From: JAAYCI01 sp964370295
GTDB lineage: Bacteria > Bacillota > Clostridia > Oscillospirales > Ruminococcaceae
Direction of reading: 5' to 3'
Assembly: GCA_964370295.1 (NCBI GenBank)
Contig: CAYJIR010000007.1
Location: forward strand, 1-64,000
Length of the DNA stretch: 64,000 nucleotides
The notes under the pieces are model-generated. The model was given only the letters and a program-made list of their open reading frames with translations. It was not told the DNA's origin and did not search any database. A program made the position numbers and the translations under genes. Positions 51,164 through 59,741 of the stretch are shown in pieces. Each line of letters starts with the position of its first letter. The stretch's first letter is position 1.

Positions 51164-52048
51164 ATGCCGGATAGTTACATCCATGTTCATGTTGCATTTC
51201 ATGCTCTATTGCGTGCACACCAGTCGGTTGCAAGCCTCCCCTGTTATTTTTCCGGGGCAAACGGAGCCGATGTGTTTTGCAATTATCAAATAAAAAAAAG
51301 TGAACCCACACCCAATCTTGTGAAATTATGCACCACCATGCACGAGGAAAAAACAGGACTTTTTTTAAAAGAATTGGTGATGCGCTCGCTAACACCACAG
51401 CAGCAAAGCTATACTCTTGGGTATATCACACATTATGTCACCGACTGTATCGTAAACCCCTATATTTCTGCCATGGGTGATGCGGGTTTATTTCGGGGGC
51501 GGCGTGGTCGGCTTGCTTTCGAGGCCTCTTTGGACTCTATGCTATTTTACGAAAATTTTCGGATTTATGCCGTGCCGCCGCTGGTTGGCACTCCTTTGCT
51601 TTTAAATGAAGATCTGGCCCAAGTTTCAAGGTTGCTGCACGACTGTGTGCTTTCCACTTATGAAACAGAAATTGAAAGCGTTCATTTTGCCGATGCTTTC
51701 CACGAAAATCTGCATATACGCAAAAAGATGTACTCACCTTTAGGCGTGAAAAAGACATTTCTTAACATTATATCTCCACTACTCTTCGATAAAAAACGTT
51801 CCGAAGATGTTTTGCTGCGGATGCAACCGGGTGCAAAGCGAAACGCCTTGCCACAAAAATGGAAAAATCCCTACACATTGCAAGATAGGCACTGTAGTTT
51901 TGAGGAAGTGCTTACCCTTGCAATGGATGCCGCTGCGGTGGCTGTGGTGGCCGCTATGCAATACTGGCTTTTGGAAATAGACGAAACAACCTTGCAGCAG
52001 TGCCTTGGCAACATGCATTGCCACACGGGGCTTCCCCTACAACCATAG
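51164..52048 (+). CDS. Zinc-dependent phospholipase C-like protein
   Basis: A 294-residue protein of the Zn-dependent PLC (PF00882) superfamily, a mostly helical fold. The His/Asp-rich segments at the start (PDSYIHVHVAFHALLRAH), YFSGANGADVFCNYQ near 33 and the family motif LGYITHYVTDCIVNPYI near 87-103 supply the expected metal ligands. No signal peptide is seen, so it is predicted to be cytoplasmic. The frame extends further upstream, but GGGAGG precedes the ATG at 51164. Many clostridial homologues of this kind are uncharacterised. It may share a transcript with the MATE gene 14 bases on. Confidence 0.75.
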   Translation: MPDSYIHVHVAFHALLRAHQSVASLPCYFSGANGADVFCNYQIKKSEPTPNLVKLCTTMHEEKTGLFLKELVMRSLTPQQQSYTLGYITHYVTDCIVNPYISAMGDAGLFRGRRGRLAFEASLDSMLFYENFRIYAVPPLVGTPLLLNEDLAQVSRLLHDCVLSTYETEIESVHFADAFHENLHIRKKMYSPLGVKKTFLNIISPLLFDKKRSEDVLLRMQPGAKRNALPQKWKNPYTLQDRHCSFEEVLTLAMDAAAVAVVAAMQYWLLEIDETTLQQCLGNMHCHTGLPLQP

Positions 52049-52062
52049 GAGCACATCCATCC

Positions 52063-53421
52063 ATGCAAAAAACAATAGAGCAAAACCCTTTAGGATATGA
52101 AAAAATAGAAAAGTTACTTCTTCGATTTGCAGTGCCCAGTGTAATTGCTGCCCTTGTTGGGGCATTGTACAACATTGTAGATCAAATTTTCATCGGCCAT
52201 GGTGTTGGTGTTTTGGGCAATGCTGCCACGAATGTTTCTTTTCCGCTTGTCACCATCAGTGTTTCTTTGGCCTTGTTATTCGGCGTTGGGGGTGCCTCGG
52301 GGTTTAGCTTGGCTTTGGGGCAAAAAAAAGAAAAAAAAGCAGCCACAATTGTAGCTACCAGTGTAGCGCTTATGATATTCACCGGTGTACTCTTGATGGT
52401 GTTTGTGTTGCTATTTTTAGACTTTTTGCTTATTTTTTTTGGCGCAAGCGCCGATGTTCTACCCTATGCTGCCACCTATACCGGTATCACAGCTTTTTCC
52501 ATACCATTTTTTATCATTTCCATTGGAGTGACACCGCTTATACGTGCCGATGGTAGCCCTAAATACTCTATGTTTTGTTCTTTATTCGGTGCTGTGATCA
52601 ATACTATTTTAGACCCGATTTTTATTTTTGGCTTGGATATGGGCATGGCCGGTGCTGCCTTGGCCACGGTGATTGGCCAAACAGCATCCGCCGTAATGTG
52701 CATTTTGTATTTGTTTCGTTTTCGCCACGTGCAATTGCAAAGAAAGCATTTTGTGCCAAAAGCCAAAAATGTGGCTAAAATTGCCTCGCTTGGCATGGCT
52801 TCTTGTGTCAATCAAATTTCAATCACAGCCACACAAATTGTAATGAACAACACCCTCACCTATTATGGGGCTGCTTCTATCTATGGATCTGCCATACCAT
52901 TGGCGGCCGTGGGTGTGATTTCTAAAGTAAATTTCATTTTTTTGTCTGTCATCATCGGTATTGGCCAGGGTAACCAACCCATTGTAGGCTTTAACTACGG
53001 CGCAGGCAACTATGACCGTGTGCGAAAAAGCTACAAAAAAGCTGTGTTTGCGGCCAGCGTGGTGGCTCTGATTGGTTTTGCTTGTTTCCAGCTGTTCCCT
53101 CGGCAAATCATCTCATTATTTGGAAGTGGCAGCGAAGAATATTATCTTTTTGCCACTCGTTATTTGCGTATTTTCATGTCTTTATTCTTTCTCATCGGGA
53201 TACAACCTGTCACTTCTCATTTTCTCACATCGATAGACAAAGCCAAGGTGGGTACTGTGCTGGCTTTATCTCGTCAAATATTGTTTTTAATGCCCCTCGT
53301 CTTGTTGTTTCCTTTTTTCTTTGGCATTGACGGCCTGATGTATGCGGGGCCCTTGGCCGATATGGCGTCCACAATTTTGGCACTTTATCTTGTGCGCCGA
53401 GAATTTTTGCATATGAAATAA
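52063..53421 (+). CDS. MATE-family efflux transporter
   Basis: A 452-residue, about 12-helix multidrug/toxin exporter. It has the family elements FAVPSVIAALVGALYNIVDQIFIGHGVG near 20-47 and GVGGASGFSLALGQKK near 78-93 in the first half, and GIGQGNQPIVGFNYGAGNYDRV near 302-323 in the second. Sodium- or proton-driven export of cationic compounds is the known activity; the substrate here is unknown. The frame is open upstream, but the ATG at 52063 follows TAGGAG and fits usual length. Confidence 0.92.
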   Translation: MQKTIEQNPLGYEKIEKLLLRFAVPSVIAALVGALYNIVDQIFIGHGVGVLGNAATNVSFPLVTISVSLALLFGVGGASGFSLALGQKKEKKAATIVATSVALMIFTGVLLMVFVLLFLDFLLIFFGASADVLPYAATYTGITAFSIPFFIISIGVTPLIRADGSPKYSMFCSLFGAVINTILDPIFIFGLDMGMAGAALATVIGQTASAVMCILYLFRFRHVQLQRKHFVPKAKNVAKIASLGMASCVNQISITATQIVMNNTLTYYGAASIYGSAIPLAAVGVISKVNFIFLSVIIGIGQGNQPIVGFNYGAGNYDRVRKSYKKAVFAASVVALIGFACFQLFPRQIISLFGSGSEEYYLFATRYLRIFMSLFFLIGIQPVTSHFLTSIDKAKVGTVLALSRQILFLMPLVLLFPFFFGIDGLMYAGPLADMASTILALYLVRREFLHMK

Positions 53422-53488
53422 AAGCGGTATACACCCGTCTTTTTCTGAAAAATTCTATTTCCAGGCAAATCAAAACCATTTTTTGGCA

Positions 53489-54598
53489 TTATTTTGCCAG
53501 CTGTTTTAAAGCTTCTACCGCTGTTTCTATCTCGTTCTCCGTGTTAAAATGTGAAAACGAAAATCGAACAGCACCACGGTTTTGTGTGCCAAAGCGTTGA
53601 TGCAATAAAGGTGCACAGTGTATGCCACTGCGTGTGGCAATGCCATAATCTTCATCTAAAATAGAAGTAACTTGCGCCGAATCATACCCTTCCAAATTAA
53701 GGCTTACCACCGGCGCACGGGTTTCGGCCTGCATGTCTCCGTAAAACTCAATGCCCGCAATATCTTTGGTTTGTGTGTAAAATGACTTTGCAAGCTCTTG
53801 GCAACGCTTACGCGGTGCATCGCCTTTTTCTTGCAAATATTGCACACCGGCTAAAAGACCGGCTATCCCATGTCCATTTAAAGTGCCCGCCTCCAAACGG
53901 TCGGGCAATTCCGGTGGCTGCTGTGGGCTGAAGGAATGACTGCCACTGCCGCCCAGCAAAAAGGCGGGCAGGAAAAAACGTTCGCTTAAACAAAGTCCCC
54001 CCACACCTTGCGGCCCATAAAGCGATTTATGCCCCGTAAAACAAAGGGCATCGATGCACATTTCTTGCATATCCAAAGGGAATAAACCGGCCGTTTGTGC
54101 GGTGTCCACAATAAAGTATAGACCATTTTCACGGCAAAAACGCCCCACCGCTTGTATATTCACCAGGTTGCCGGTCATGTTAGAAGCATGGGCAAGAACC
54201 ACAGCTTTGGCCCCAAAACGGCAAGCTGCGAACAAATCATCAAGGCAAAGGCGTCCTTTTTTGTCTACGGCTACCACTTTTGTATCTTTCTTGGCAAGTG
54301 ACGGCCGTAAAACAGAGTTGTGCTCTGCCTCGCTGGTAACCAAGCCGCCATCCAGAGCATGCATGGCTAAATTAATTGATTCTGTTGCATTTTTTGTAAA
54401 AATAACGGCATCTGCATTGGGGCAACCCAAAAAATCCGCCAAGGTTTTTCTTGCAAGATAGGTGCTTCTTGCCGCTTGCAAAGCGGCACTGTGCGAAGAA
54501 CGTGAGGCATTGCCAAAATTTTGCATGGCATTTGTCACTGCTTGTATAACACTTTGTGGTTTTTGCATGGTTGTGGCAGCATTGTCGAAATATATCAT
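53489..54598 (-). CDS. Cysteine desulfurase-like class V aminotransferase
   Basis: A 369-residue PLP enzyme resembling the EF2568 family of Enterococcus, which accompanies selenium-dependent hydroxylase genes. It begins MIYFDNAATTM, has VVLAHASNMTGNLVN near 137, DTAQTAGLFPLDM near 170 and the PLP-lysine segment CFTGHKSLYGPQGVGG near 190-205. The conserved cysteine loop is GIHCAPLLHQ near 330. It likely supplies sulfur or selenium (cysteine or selenocysteine). It is divergent from yedF and shares its upstream region. Confidence 0.88.
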   Translation of the reverse strand: MIYFDNAATTMQKPQSVIQAVTNAMQNFGNASRSSHSAALQAARSTYLARKTLADFLGCPNADAVIFTKNATESINLAMHALDGGLVTSEAEHNSVLRPSLAKKDTKVVAVDKKGRLCLDDLFAACRFGAKAVVLAHASNMTGNLVNIQAVGRFCRENGLYFIVDTAQTAGLFPLDMQEMCIDALCFTGHKSLYGPQGVGGLCLSERFFLPAFLLGGSGSHSFSPQQPPELPDRLEAGTLNGHGIAGLLAGVQYLQEKGDAPRKRCQELAKSFYTQTKDIAGIEFYGDMQAETRAPVVSLNLEGYDSAQVTSILDEDYGIATRSGIHCAPLLHQRFGTQNRGAVRFSFSHFNTENEIETAVEALKQLAK

Positions 54599-54677
54599 AG
54601 GAGTCACCATTGTGTTTCGTGTTTTTTAAGATATAGATTTTTTCTATCGATTTCTTTTGATTTATAGAAAAACTCTA

Positions 54678-54707
54678 TTGTATCCATCTTTTCCAATTTG
54701 ATATACT
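54678..54707 (+). promoter_or_regulatory. Promoter of the yedF cluster
   Basis: A -35 TTGTAT (54678-54683), 18-base spacer and -10 TATACT (54702-54707), about 40 bases ahead of the yedF start. Confidence 0.6.
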
Positions 54708-54746
54708 ATATCATGAACGCAATAGAGAAGACAAGTGAGGAAACAA

Positions 54747-55328
54747 ATGCAAATTTTAGATATGCGCAATAAGGCCTGTCCCATTCCTGTGGTGGAATGC
54801 AAAAGTGCACTGGTAACCATGCAAGCGGGCGAGCAAATACAAATTTTGGTAGACAATGAAGTGGCAAAACAAAATTTATGGAGACTTGCCCAAAAACAGG
54901 GTTGTAGCTACCAGTGTGAAGAACAAGAAAATCACTGCTTTCTTATCACACTGCAGGTGCAAAATTTGCCTAAAACAGAAAAAAACGACCAAGAGGGTGC
55001 CGTGGTGGCGATTGGCACGGCTTGTATGGGGCGTGGTGATGATACCCTTGGCCGGATGCTGATGAAAAGCTTTTTATATTCACTTACAGAATTAGAGGTG
55101 GCCCCTTCGTTTATTTTATTGTTCAACGAGGGTGTTCAGTTGGCGGTGCATGATTCGGCTTCCTTGGAAGATTTACGCACACTAGAGAAGAAGGGCACAC
55201 AGATAGCAGTATGTGGTGCCTGTTTGGATTTTTATAAGCTTAAAGAGGCCCTGGCGATTGGATATATAAGCAATATGTATGCCATAGCCGGCACCATGGC
55301 AACGGCAAAAACTTTGGTTAATCTATGA
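54747..55328 (+). CDS. yedF: YedF-type sulfurtransferase-like selenium metabolism protein
   Basis: A 193-residue two-domain protein. The N-terminal TusA-like domain (about 1-75) has the CPxP motif CPIPVVECK with its reactive Cys near residue 9, and the C-terminal DsrE-like domain (about 85-190) has GRGDDTLGRMLMKSFLYSL and a CGACLDFYKLKEAL motif near 155-168. This fusion occurs with selenium genes in SDMH loci. A start at 54735 (GTG) is possible; the ATG at 54747 has GAGGAAA upstream. It overlaps the DUF3343 gene by 4 bases (ATGA). Confidence 0.92.
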   Translation: MQILDMRNKACPIPVVECKSALVTMQAGEQIQILVDNEVAKQNLWRLAQKQGCSYQCEEQENHCFLITLQVQNLPKTEKNDQEGAVVAIGTACMGRGDDTLGRMLMKSFLYSLTELEVAPSFILLFNEGVQLAVHDSASLEDLRTLEKKGTQIAVCGACLDFYKLKEALAIGYISNMYAIAGTMATAKTLVNL

Positions 55329-55594
55329 TGACAAAAGAAGAATGCCTACTGACATTTTCCTCCACCCATGCGGCTATTTCTGCAGAGGCCTGTTTAGCCA
55401 AACAAGATTTTATGGTACGTGTTATGGCAAAGCCGGATAGCTTGGGGGCCGGTTGTGGCCTTTGTCTACGTGTGGATACCGTTAATAAAGCAACGGCCTG
55501 TATGGCTTTGGAAAAGGAAAAGGTACCAATTGATCAGATATATTTGATAAAAAGGGATAAAGGTTATACGGAGTATTTGCCATGGACAGATTAA
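55325..55594 (+). CDS. DUF3343 protein, putative selenium/sulfur carrier
   Basis: An 89-residue protein of the DUF3343 (putative Se/S carrier) family. The FSSTHAAISAEACLAKQDF segment near residue 10-28 and the GAGCGLCLRVD cysteine motif near 43-53 are typical. It lies between yedF and yqeC with overlaps on both sides, so it belongs to the operon. Carrier function is a family-based suggestion only. Confidence 0.88.
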   Translation: MMTKEECLLTFSSTHAAISAEACLAKQDFMVRVMAKPDSLGAGCGLCLRVDTVNKATACMALEKEKVPIDQIYLIKRDKGYTEYLPWTD

Positions 55595-56313
55595 ATGAAA
55601 TTTTATCTTTGCAAAAGGGAGATTGCGTTGCGCTTTTGGGCAGTGGTGGCAAAACTACCTTGATGTATACCCTTGCCAAAACCGCCCCCATGGATACCAT
55701 TTTGGTAAGCACCACTACCAAAATTTGCATGCCACCTGACGATGCCTACGATTATTTTGTGCTTGGTGAAGAGCTTATCTCGCATTTGCCCGCCTCTGGC
55801 AGAACGCTGGCCGTCTGCCGTGGTGAAGACCAAAAACTAAGCGCCCCCAGTGAGGCTGTTTTGCAAGAGGCTTATCAGCGTTATGCTCTTAGTGTGCTAG
55901 AGTGTGACGGCTCTCGCAATTTGCCATTGAAAGGTTGGGCGGTACAGGAGCCGGTGATACCTTCTTTTGTCACGGTGAGCATAGGTATTATGCCACTATG
56001 GCCCCTTGGGAAACCGGCAAGTGAAACACTTATACATCGTTTTCCATTGTTTTCGCAACTAACCGGTCTTCGTATGGGACAAACGATAGAGGCAAAACAT
56101 CTGCTGCGTGCTATCACTTCTGAAAGAGGAAAAGGCCTGTTTTCTTCGACCTGTGGCCGGCAAATTCTTTTTTTCAATCAAGTGGAGAGCGACGACGCCT
56201 TGCAAACTGCCAAACAAATTGTGGACATGCTTCCCTCCCCTTTTCGCAATCGTTTGGATATGGCGGTGGCCGGCAGTGCCAAAAACAATCAAGCACTACG
56301 CCTACCTTTATAA
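55582..56313 (+). CDS. yqeC: YqeC, selenium-dependent hydroxylase accessory protein
   Basis: A 243-residue P-loop protein of the YqeC family, found only in genomes with selenium-dependent molybdenum hydroxylases. The P-loop is GSGGKTTLMYTLA near 20-32, then STTTKICMP near 46 and LSVLECDGSRNLPLKGWA near 105-122. It may help insert selenium or prepare the cofactor; the reaction is not known. It overlaps DUF3343 by 13 bases. The partner YqeB is not in this window. Confidence 0.9.
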   Translation: MDRLNEILSLQKGDCVALLGSGGKTTLMYTLAKTAPMDTILVSTTTKICMPPDDAYDYFVLGEELISHLPASGRTLAVCRGEDQKLSAPSEAVLQEAYQRYALSVLECDGSRNLPLKGWAVQEPVIPSFVTVSIGIMPLWPLGKPASETLIHRFPLFSQLTGLRMGQTIEAKHLLRAITSERGKGLFSSTCGRQILFFNQVESDDALQTAKQIVDMLPSPFRNRLDMAVAGSAKNNQALRLPL

Positions 56314-56484
56314 ATTCCCACTCTAGAACATGCTTATGCGTGCATCAATGTGGGTTTCTTTGACATACTCCACGGTGCTTTCACCAAATACAATATATTT
56401 TCCCAAGGTAAAAACAACAATTTTTATAGGTCACTTTTTGCTGTGTCCGCTGGGCATTAAACCCATGTATAATAGGAGCAATTT

Positions 56485-57087
56485 ATGTGCAAACAAACAG
56501 AGTCTGTAGACGCCATTTTAATGGCGTCTGGTTTTTCGCGGCGTTTTGGCCAAGAAAACAAATTGCTGGTTTCTTTTTGTGGAAAGCCACTGATAAGCTA
56601 TCCACTATCTCTTTGCTGCAACAGTGGATTATTTCGGCAGGTTTTTGTGGTAGCACAAGACGATGCCGTAATGAATATTGCACAAACTTTTTCGTCAATT
56701 GTTTTGCATAATAAAAATGCCCATCTCGGCAACATAGAAAGTGTGCGTTTGGGTGTGCAAGCTTCTTTGGCATCTCACTATCTTTTTGTCCCTTGTGACC
56801 AGCCTTTGCTTGACTTAGAAACTTTGCAAAAAATTGTAGACTCACGCAGGGAAGGGTGCATTGTGCAACCCTGTTATAAAGAGCGCGTGGGCAGCCCTGT
56901 TTTATTTTCGGCTTCTTTTAAAAACACACTTTGCAATCTTTTGCCAAACCAATCGGCCCGTTCTCTACTATCGCAATACCCAAAAGCCGTGCTACCTGTA
57001 CACCTTACACACGAAGACCCGTTGCTAGATGCAGATACCCCACAGGAGCTCCTCCGATTGGAAAACTTATATCGTCAATCTAACTAA
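56485..57087 (+). CDS. mocA: MocA-like molybdenum cofactor nucleotidyltransferase
   Basis: A 200-residue NTP-transferase. The N-terminal nucleotide motif is ILMASGFSRRFGQENKLL near 11-28 and VPCDQPLLDLETLQKIV near 98 supplies the metal-binding Asp. Residues in such families pick CTP or GTP for making MCD or MGD; the LxxGxSxRFG form suggests the CTP (MocA) type, which fits a xanthine dehydrogenase-type hydroxylase. TAGGAG precedes the ATG. It lies in the SDMH cluster 171 bases after yqeC. Confidence 0.85.
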   Translation: MCKQTESVDAILMASGFSRRFGQENKLLVSFCGKPLISYPLSLCCNSGLFRQVFVVAQDDAVMNIAQTFSSIVLHNKNAHLGNIESVRLGVQASLASHYLFVPCDQPLLDLETLQKIVDSRREGCIVQPCYKERVGSPVLFSASFKNTLCNLLPNQSARSLLSQYPKAVLPVHLTHEDPLLDADTPQELLRLENLYRQSN

Positions 57088-57211
57088 ATATTTGGCATAT
57101 TTATGTGCACTCTTCCAGAAATAAATAAATTTTTTAGTTTTCCTTAAAATAATATTGATTTTTAATTTGAGCGTGATATAGTTAAAGTAGTAAGATATTT
57201 TCTGAAAATGA

Positions 57212-57263
57212 TCGGTTTCTGTAAATGCCCGATTTGTCGGATATTTACAGGGTATTATATAAT
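57212..57263 (+). promoter_or_regulatory. Hairpin overlapping a probable arcC promoter
   Basis: Between mocA and arcC, CTGTAAAT and CCGA pair with TCGG and ATTTACAG in a tight stem (about 57219-57250). Over it lies a -35-like TTGTCG (57234-57239), an 18-base spacer and -10 TATAAT (57258-57263). The stem may be an operator, or the hairpin may end upstream transcription. The 57088-57289 gap has no gene. Confidence 0.5.
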
Positions 57264-57289
57264 CGAAAATACTTTTAGAGGTGATAAAG

Positions 57290-58231
57290 ATGAGCAAACG
57301 TAGAATTGTATTGGCACTTGGTGGAAACGCCTTAGGAGACACTTTGGACGAGCAAATGAAAGCGGTTCAAACCACCGCCAAAGCCATCGTAGGCTTAATT
57401 GAAGCCGGCAACGAAGTGGTAATTGCGCACGGAAATGGCCCACAAGTGGGTATGATTAATCTCGCCATGGAAAGTGCTGCAAAAACAGAAGCCAAAACCC
57501 CCTATATTCCCATGTCGGTTTGTGTGGCCATGAGCCAAGGGTACATTGGCTATGATTTACAAAATGCCTTGCGCGAAGAGCTGTTAGATCGCAATTTAAA
57601 TATACCGGTGGCTTCCATCATCACGCAAACTTTGGTGGATGCCAAAGATCCTGCTTTTGAAAACCCCACAAAACCTATTGGCAGTTTCTATACCCAAGAA
57701 GAAGCCGAAGACATGACCAAACGAGGCTATCAAATGAAAGAAGATGCCGGACGTGGCTGGCGTCGTGTGGTGGCCAGCCCCAAGCCCATTGACATTGTGG
57801 AGAAAGAAACCGTAAAGGCCATGCTAAAAGCAGGCCAAGTGGTTATCGCTGTGGGTGGCGGTGGCATTCCCGTGCGCTGCGAAAACGGCAATCGCCTTGA
57901 TGGATGCAGTGCCGTGGTAGACAAAGACTTTGCCTCTGCCAAATTGGCCGAAATTATTGATGCAGATTATTTAATCATCCTTACTGCTGTGGAAAAAGTG
58001 GCAGTTAACTTCCGTAAACCCGACGAAAAATGGCTAGACACCCTCAATTTAGAAGAGGTGCAACGTTATATTGGCGAAGGCCAATTTGCCCCCGGTTCTA
58101 TGTTGCCTAAAGTAGAGGCCGCCATGGAATTTGCCGCATCTGGCAAGGGCCGCAAAGCTTTGATTACTTTGTTGGAAAAAGCGCAAGACGGTATCGACGG
58201 AAAAACCGGCACCGTTATCACCAAAGACTAA
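57290..58231 (+). CDS. arcC: Carbamate kinase
   Basis: A 313-residue amino-acid-kinase-fold enzyme that makes ATP from carbamoyl phosphate. The N-terminal LALGGNALGD near 7, AHGNGPQVGMI near 47, and GRGWRRVVASPKP near 157 are family motifs. The ATG at 57290 follows AGAGGTGAT; an upstream GTG is not preferred. No arginine deiminase pathway genes are near, but SDMH/purine loci often carry this kinase, where carbamoyl phosphate from purine ring breakdown would give ATP. Confidence 0.95.
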   Translation: MSKRRIVLALGGNALGDTLDEQMKAVQTTAKAIVGLIEAGNEVVIAHGNGPQVGMINLAMESAAKTEAKTPYIPMSVCVAMSQGYIGYDLQNALREELLDRNLNIPVASIITQTLVDAKDPAFENPTKPIGSFYTQEEAEDMTKRGYQMKEDAGRGWRRVVASPKPIDIVEKETVKAMLKAGQVVIAVGGGGIPVRCENGNRLDGCSAVVDKDFASAKLAEIIDADYLIILTAVEKVAVNFRKPDEKWLDTLNLEEVQRYIGEGQFAPGSMLPKVEAAMEFAASGKGRKALITLLEKAQDGIDGKTGTVITKD

Positions 58232-58296
58232 TCCCTATACTTTATGCCATTTGTATGGTCTCGTATTAAATGGTTATATTTAATTTTGTATTCCAT

Positions 58297-58347
58297 TACC
58301 CCGTTTTGCCTGTCGTCTTTCAAACAGCCGAGCGGGGTATTTTTTTA
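58297..58347 (+). terminator. Terminator between arcC and ssnA
   Basis: TACCCCG (58297-58303) pairs with CGGGGTA (58333-58339), with CTGT/ACAG also pairing inside, then a run of seven Ts. It should separate, at least partly, arcC from ssnA. Confidence 0.75.
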
Positions 58348-58379
58348 AACCTTAAACACGAAAAGAGGGGGGCAATTTA

Positions 58380-59717
58380 GTGCTTTTAATTGGAAATGGA
58401 CGTGTGATTACACAAACAGAAGAAATACCCTATTTGGACAATGGATGTGTGGCTGTGGAGGGCACACGCATTGTACAAGTGGGAACCACCCAAGCCTTAA
58501 AAGATAGTTATCCTGATGCAGAGTTTTACGATGTGCAAGGACGCTTGATTATGCCGGGTGTTATCAATGCACATACGCATATTTACTCCTCTTTTGCTCG
58601 GGGGCTTAGCTTGCCACAGGCAGAGCCGAATCGTAATTTCTTAGACATTTTGGAAAATATGTGGTGGCGCATTGATAAAGTTCTAAATTTGGAAGATTGT
58701 CGCTACAGTGCCTATGCCAACGGCCTGGAAAGTATTCGCTGTGGTGTCACCACACTTTTTGACCATCATGCAAGCCAAAACTATGTACAGGGTAGTTTAT
58801 TTGTTTTGCATGAATCTTTAAAAGATCTGGGTCTTCGTGCTTCTTTATGTTATGAAGTGAGCGATCGCGACGGCAAAGATATTGCCCGTGCCGCCATTGA
58901 AGAGAACATCGCCTTTATTGACCATGCAAACCAAGACACCAGCGATATGATAAAAGGCATGTTTGGCCTACACGCCTCTTTTACGCTTAGCGAGGATACC
59001 TTAGCCGCTTGCGTGGAGGCCATGAGCAATCGGAATGCAGGCTTTCATATCCATGTGGCAGAGGGCATTACCGATTTGGAAGACAGCCAAAAACAATATG
59101 GAAAACGTGTTGTGGAGCGCCTGCACGACGCTGGCATTCTAGGAAAAAAAACATTGGCCATCCACAATGTACATATAAATGATGCCGAAATGGAGATTCT
59201 GAAAAAGACCAATACCATGGCAGTTCATAACCCAGAGAGCAACATGGGCAACGCTGTAGGCTGTACACCGGCCATGGAAATGCTACAACATGGTATTTTA
59301 CTGGGACTTGGCACAGATGCTTATACCCAAGATATGTTCGAATCTTTAAAAGTAGCCAATATCATCCACAAGCATGTGAAAGGAAATCCAAGTATAGGCT
59401 TTATGGAAAGCATAGATATGTTGTTTAAAGCCAATGCCGAGATATGCAAACGATATTTTAATACGCCACTGGGTATATTAGCGCCGGGGGCTGCCGCTGA
59501 CATTATTGTTTTGGGCTATACCCCCCACACCCCCTTGGAGGCTACCACACTGGCTGGGCATGTTATGTTTGGTCTTTCTGGCCGCTGTGTGGATAGCTCT
59601 CTCATCAATGGTAAGTTTGTGATGAAAGAACGTGTTATTCAAACTGTAGACGAAGAAGCCGTGTTGGCAGAAGCCCGCAAACAAAGCGCAGACTTTTGGG
59701 CACGTGTACACAATTAA
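58380..59717 (+). CDS. ssnA: SsnA, putative aminohydrolase
   Basis: A 445-residue amidohydrolase-superfamily enzyme. The metal ligands are NAHTHIYSSFARG near 62-74, GFHIHVAEG near 222 and the C-terminal LGTDAYTQDM near 304. SsnA proteins regularly sit beside ygfK and xdh in purine-degradation/SDMH clusters; they are thought to deaminate or open a ring of a heterocycle, but no reaction is proven. The start is GTG at 58380, preceded by GAGGGGGG; no ATG gives a full family N-terminus. Confidence 0.92.
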   Translation: MLLIGNGRVITQTEEIPYLDNGCVAVEGTRIVQVGTTQALKDSYPDAEFYDVQGRLIMPGVINAHTHIYSSFARGLSLPQAEPNRNFLDILENMWWRIDKVLNLEDCRYSAYANGLESIRCGVTTLFDHHASQNYVQGSLFVLHESLKDLGLRASLCYEVSDRDGKDIARAAIEENIAFIDHANQDTSDMIKGMFGLHASFTLSEDTLAACVEAMSNRNAGFHIHVAEGITDLEDSQKQYGKRVVERLHDAGILGKKTLAIHNVHINDAEMEILKKTNTMAVHNPESNMGNAVGCTPAMEMLQHGILLGLGTDAYTQDMFESLKVANIIHKHVKGNPSIGFMESIDMLFKANAEICKRYFNTPLGILAPGAAADIIVLGYTPHTPLEATTLAGHVMFGLSGRCVDSSLINGKFVMKERVIQTVDEEAVLAEARKQSADFWARVHN

Positions 59718-59741
59718 ACCGCATAGATTTGGGAGGAAAAA

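Noticed and set aside
57100..57290. Purine-type riboswitch ahead of arcC
   Set aside because: Only a simple hairpin is present; the conserved aptamer loop sequences of purine riboswitches were not found.
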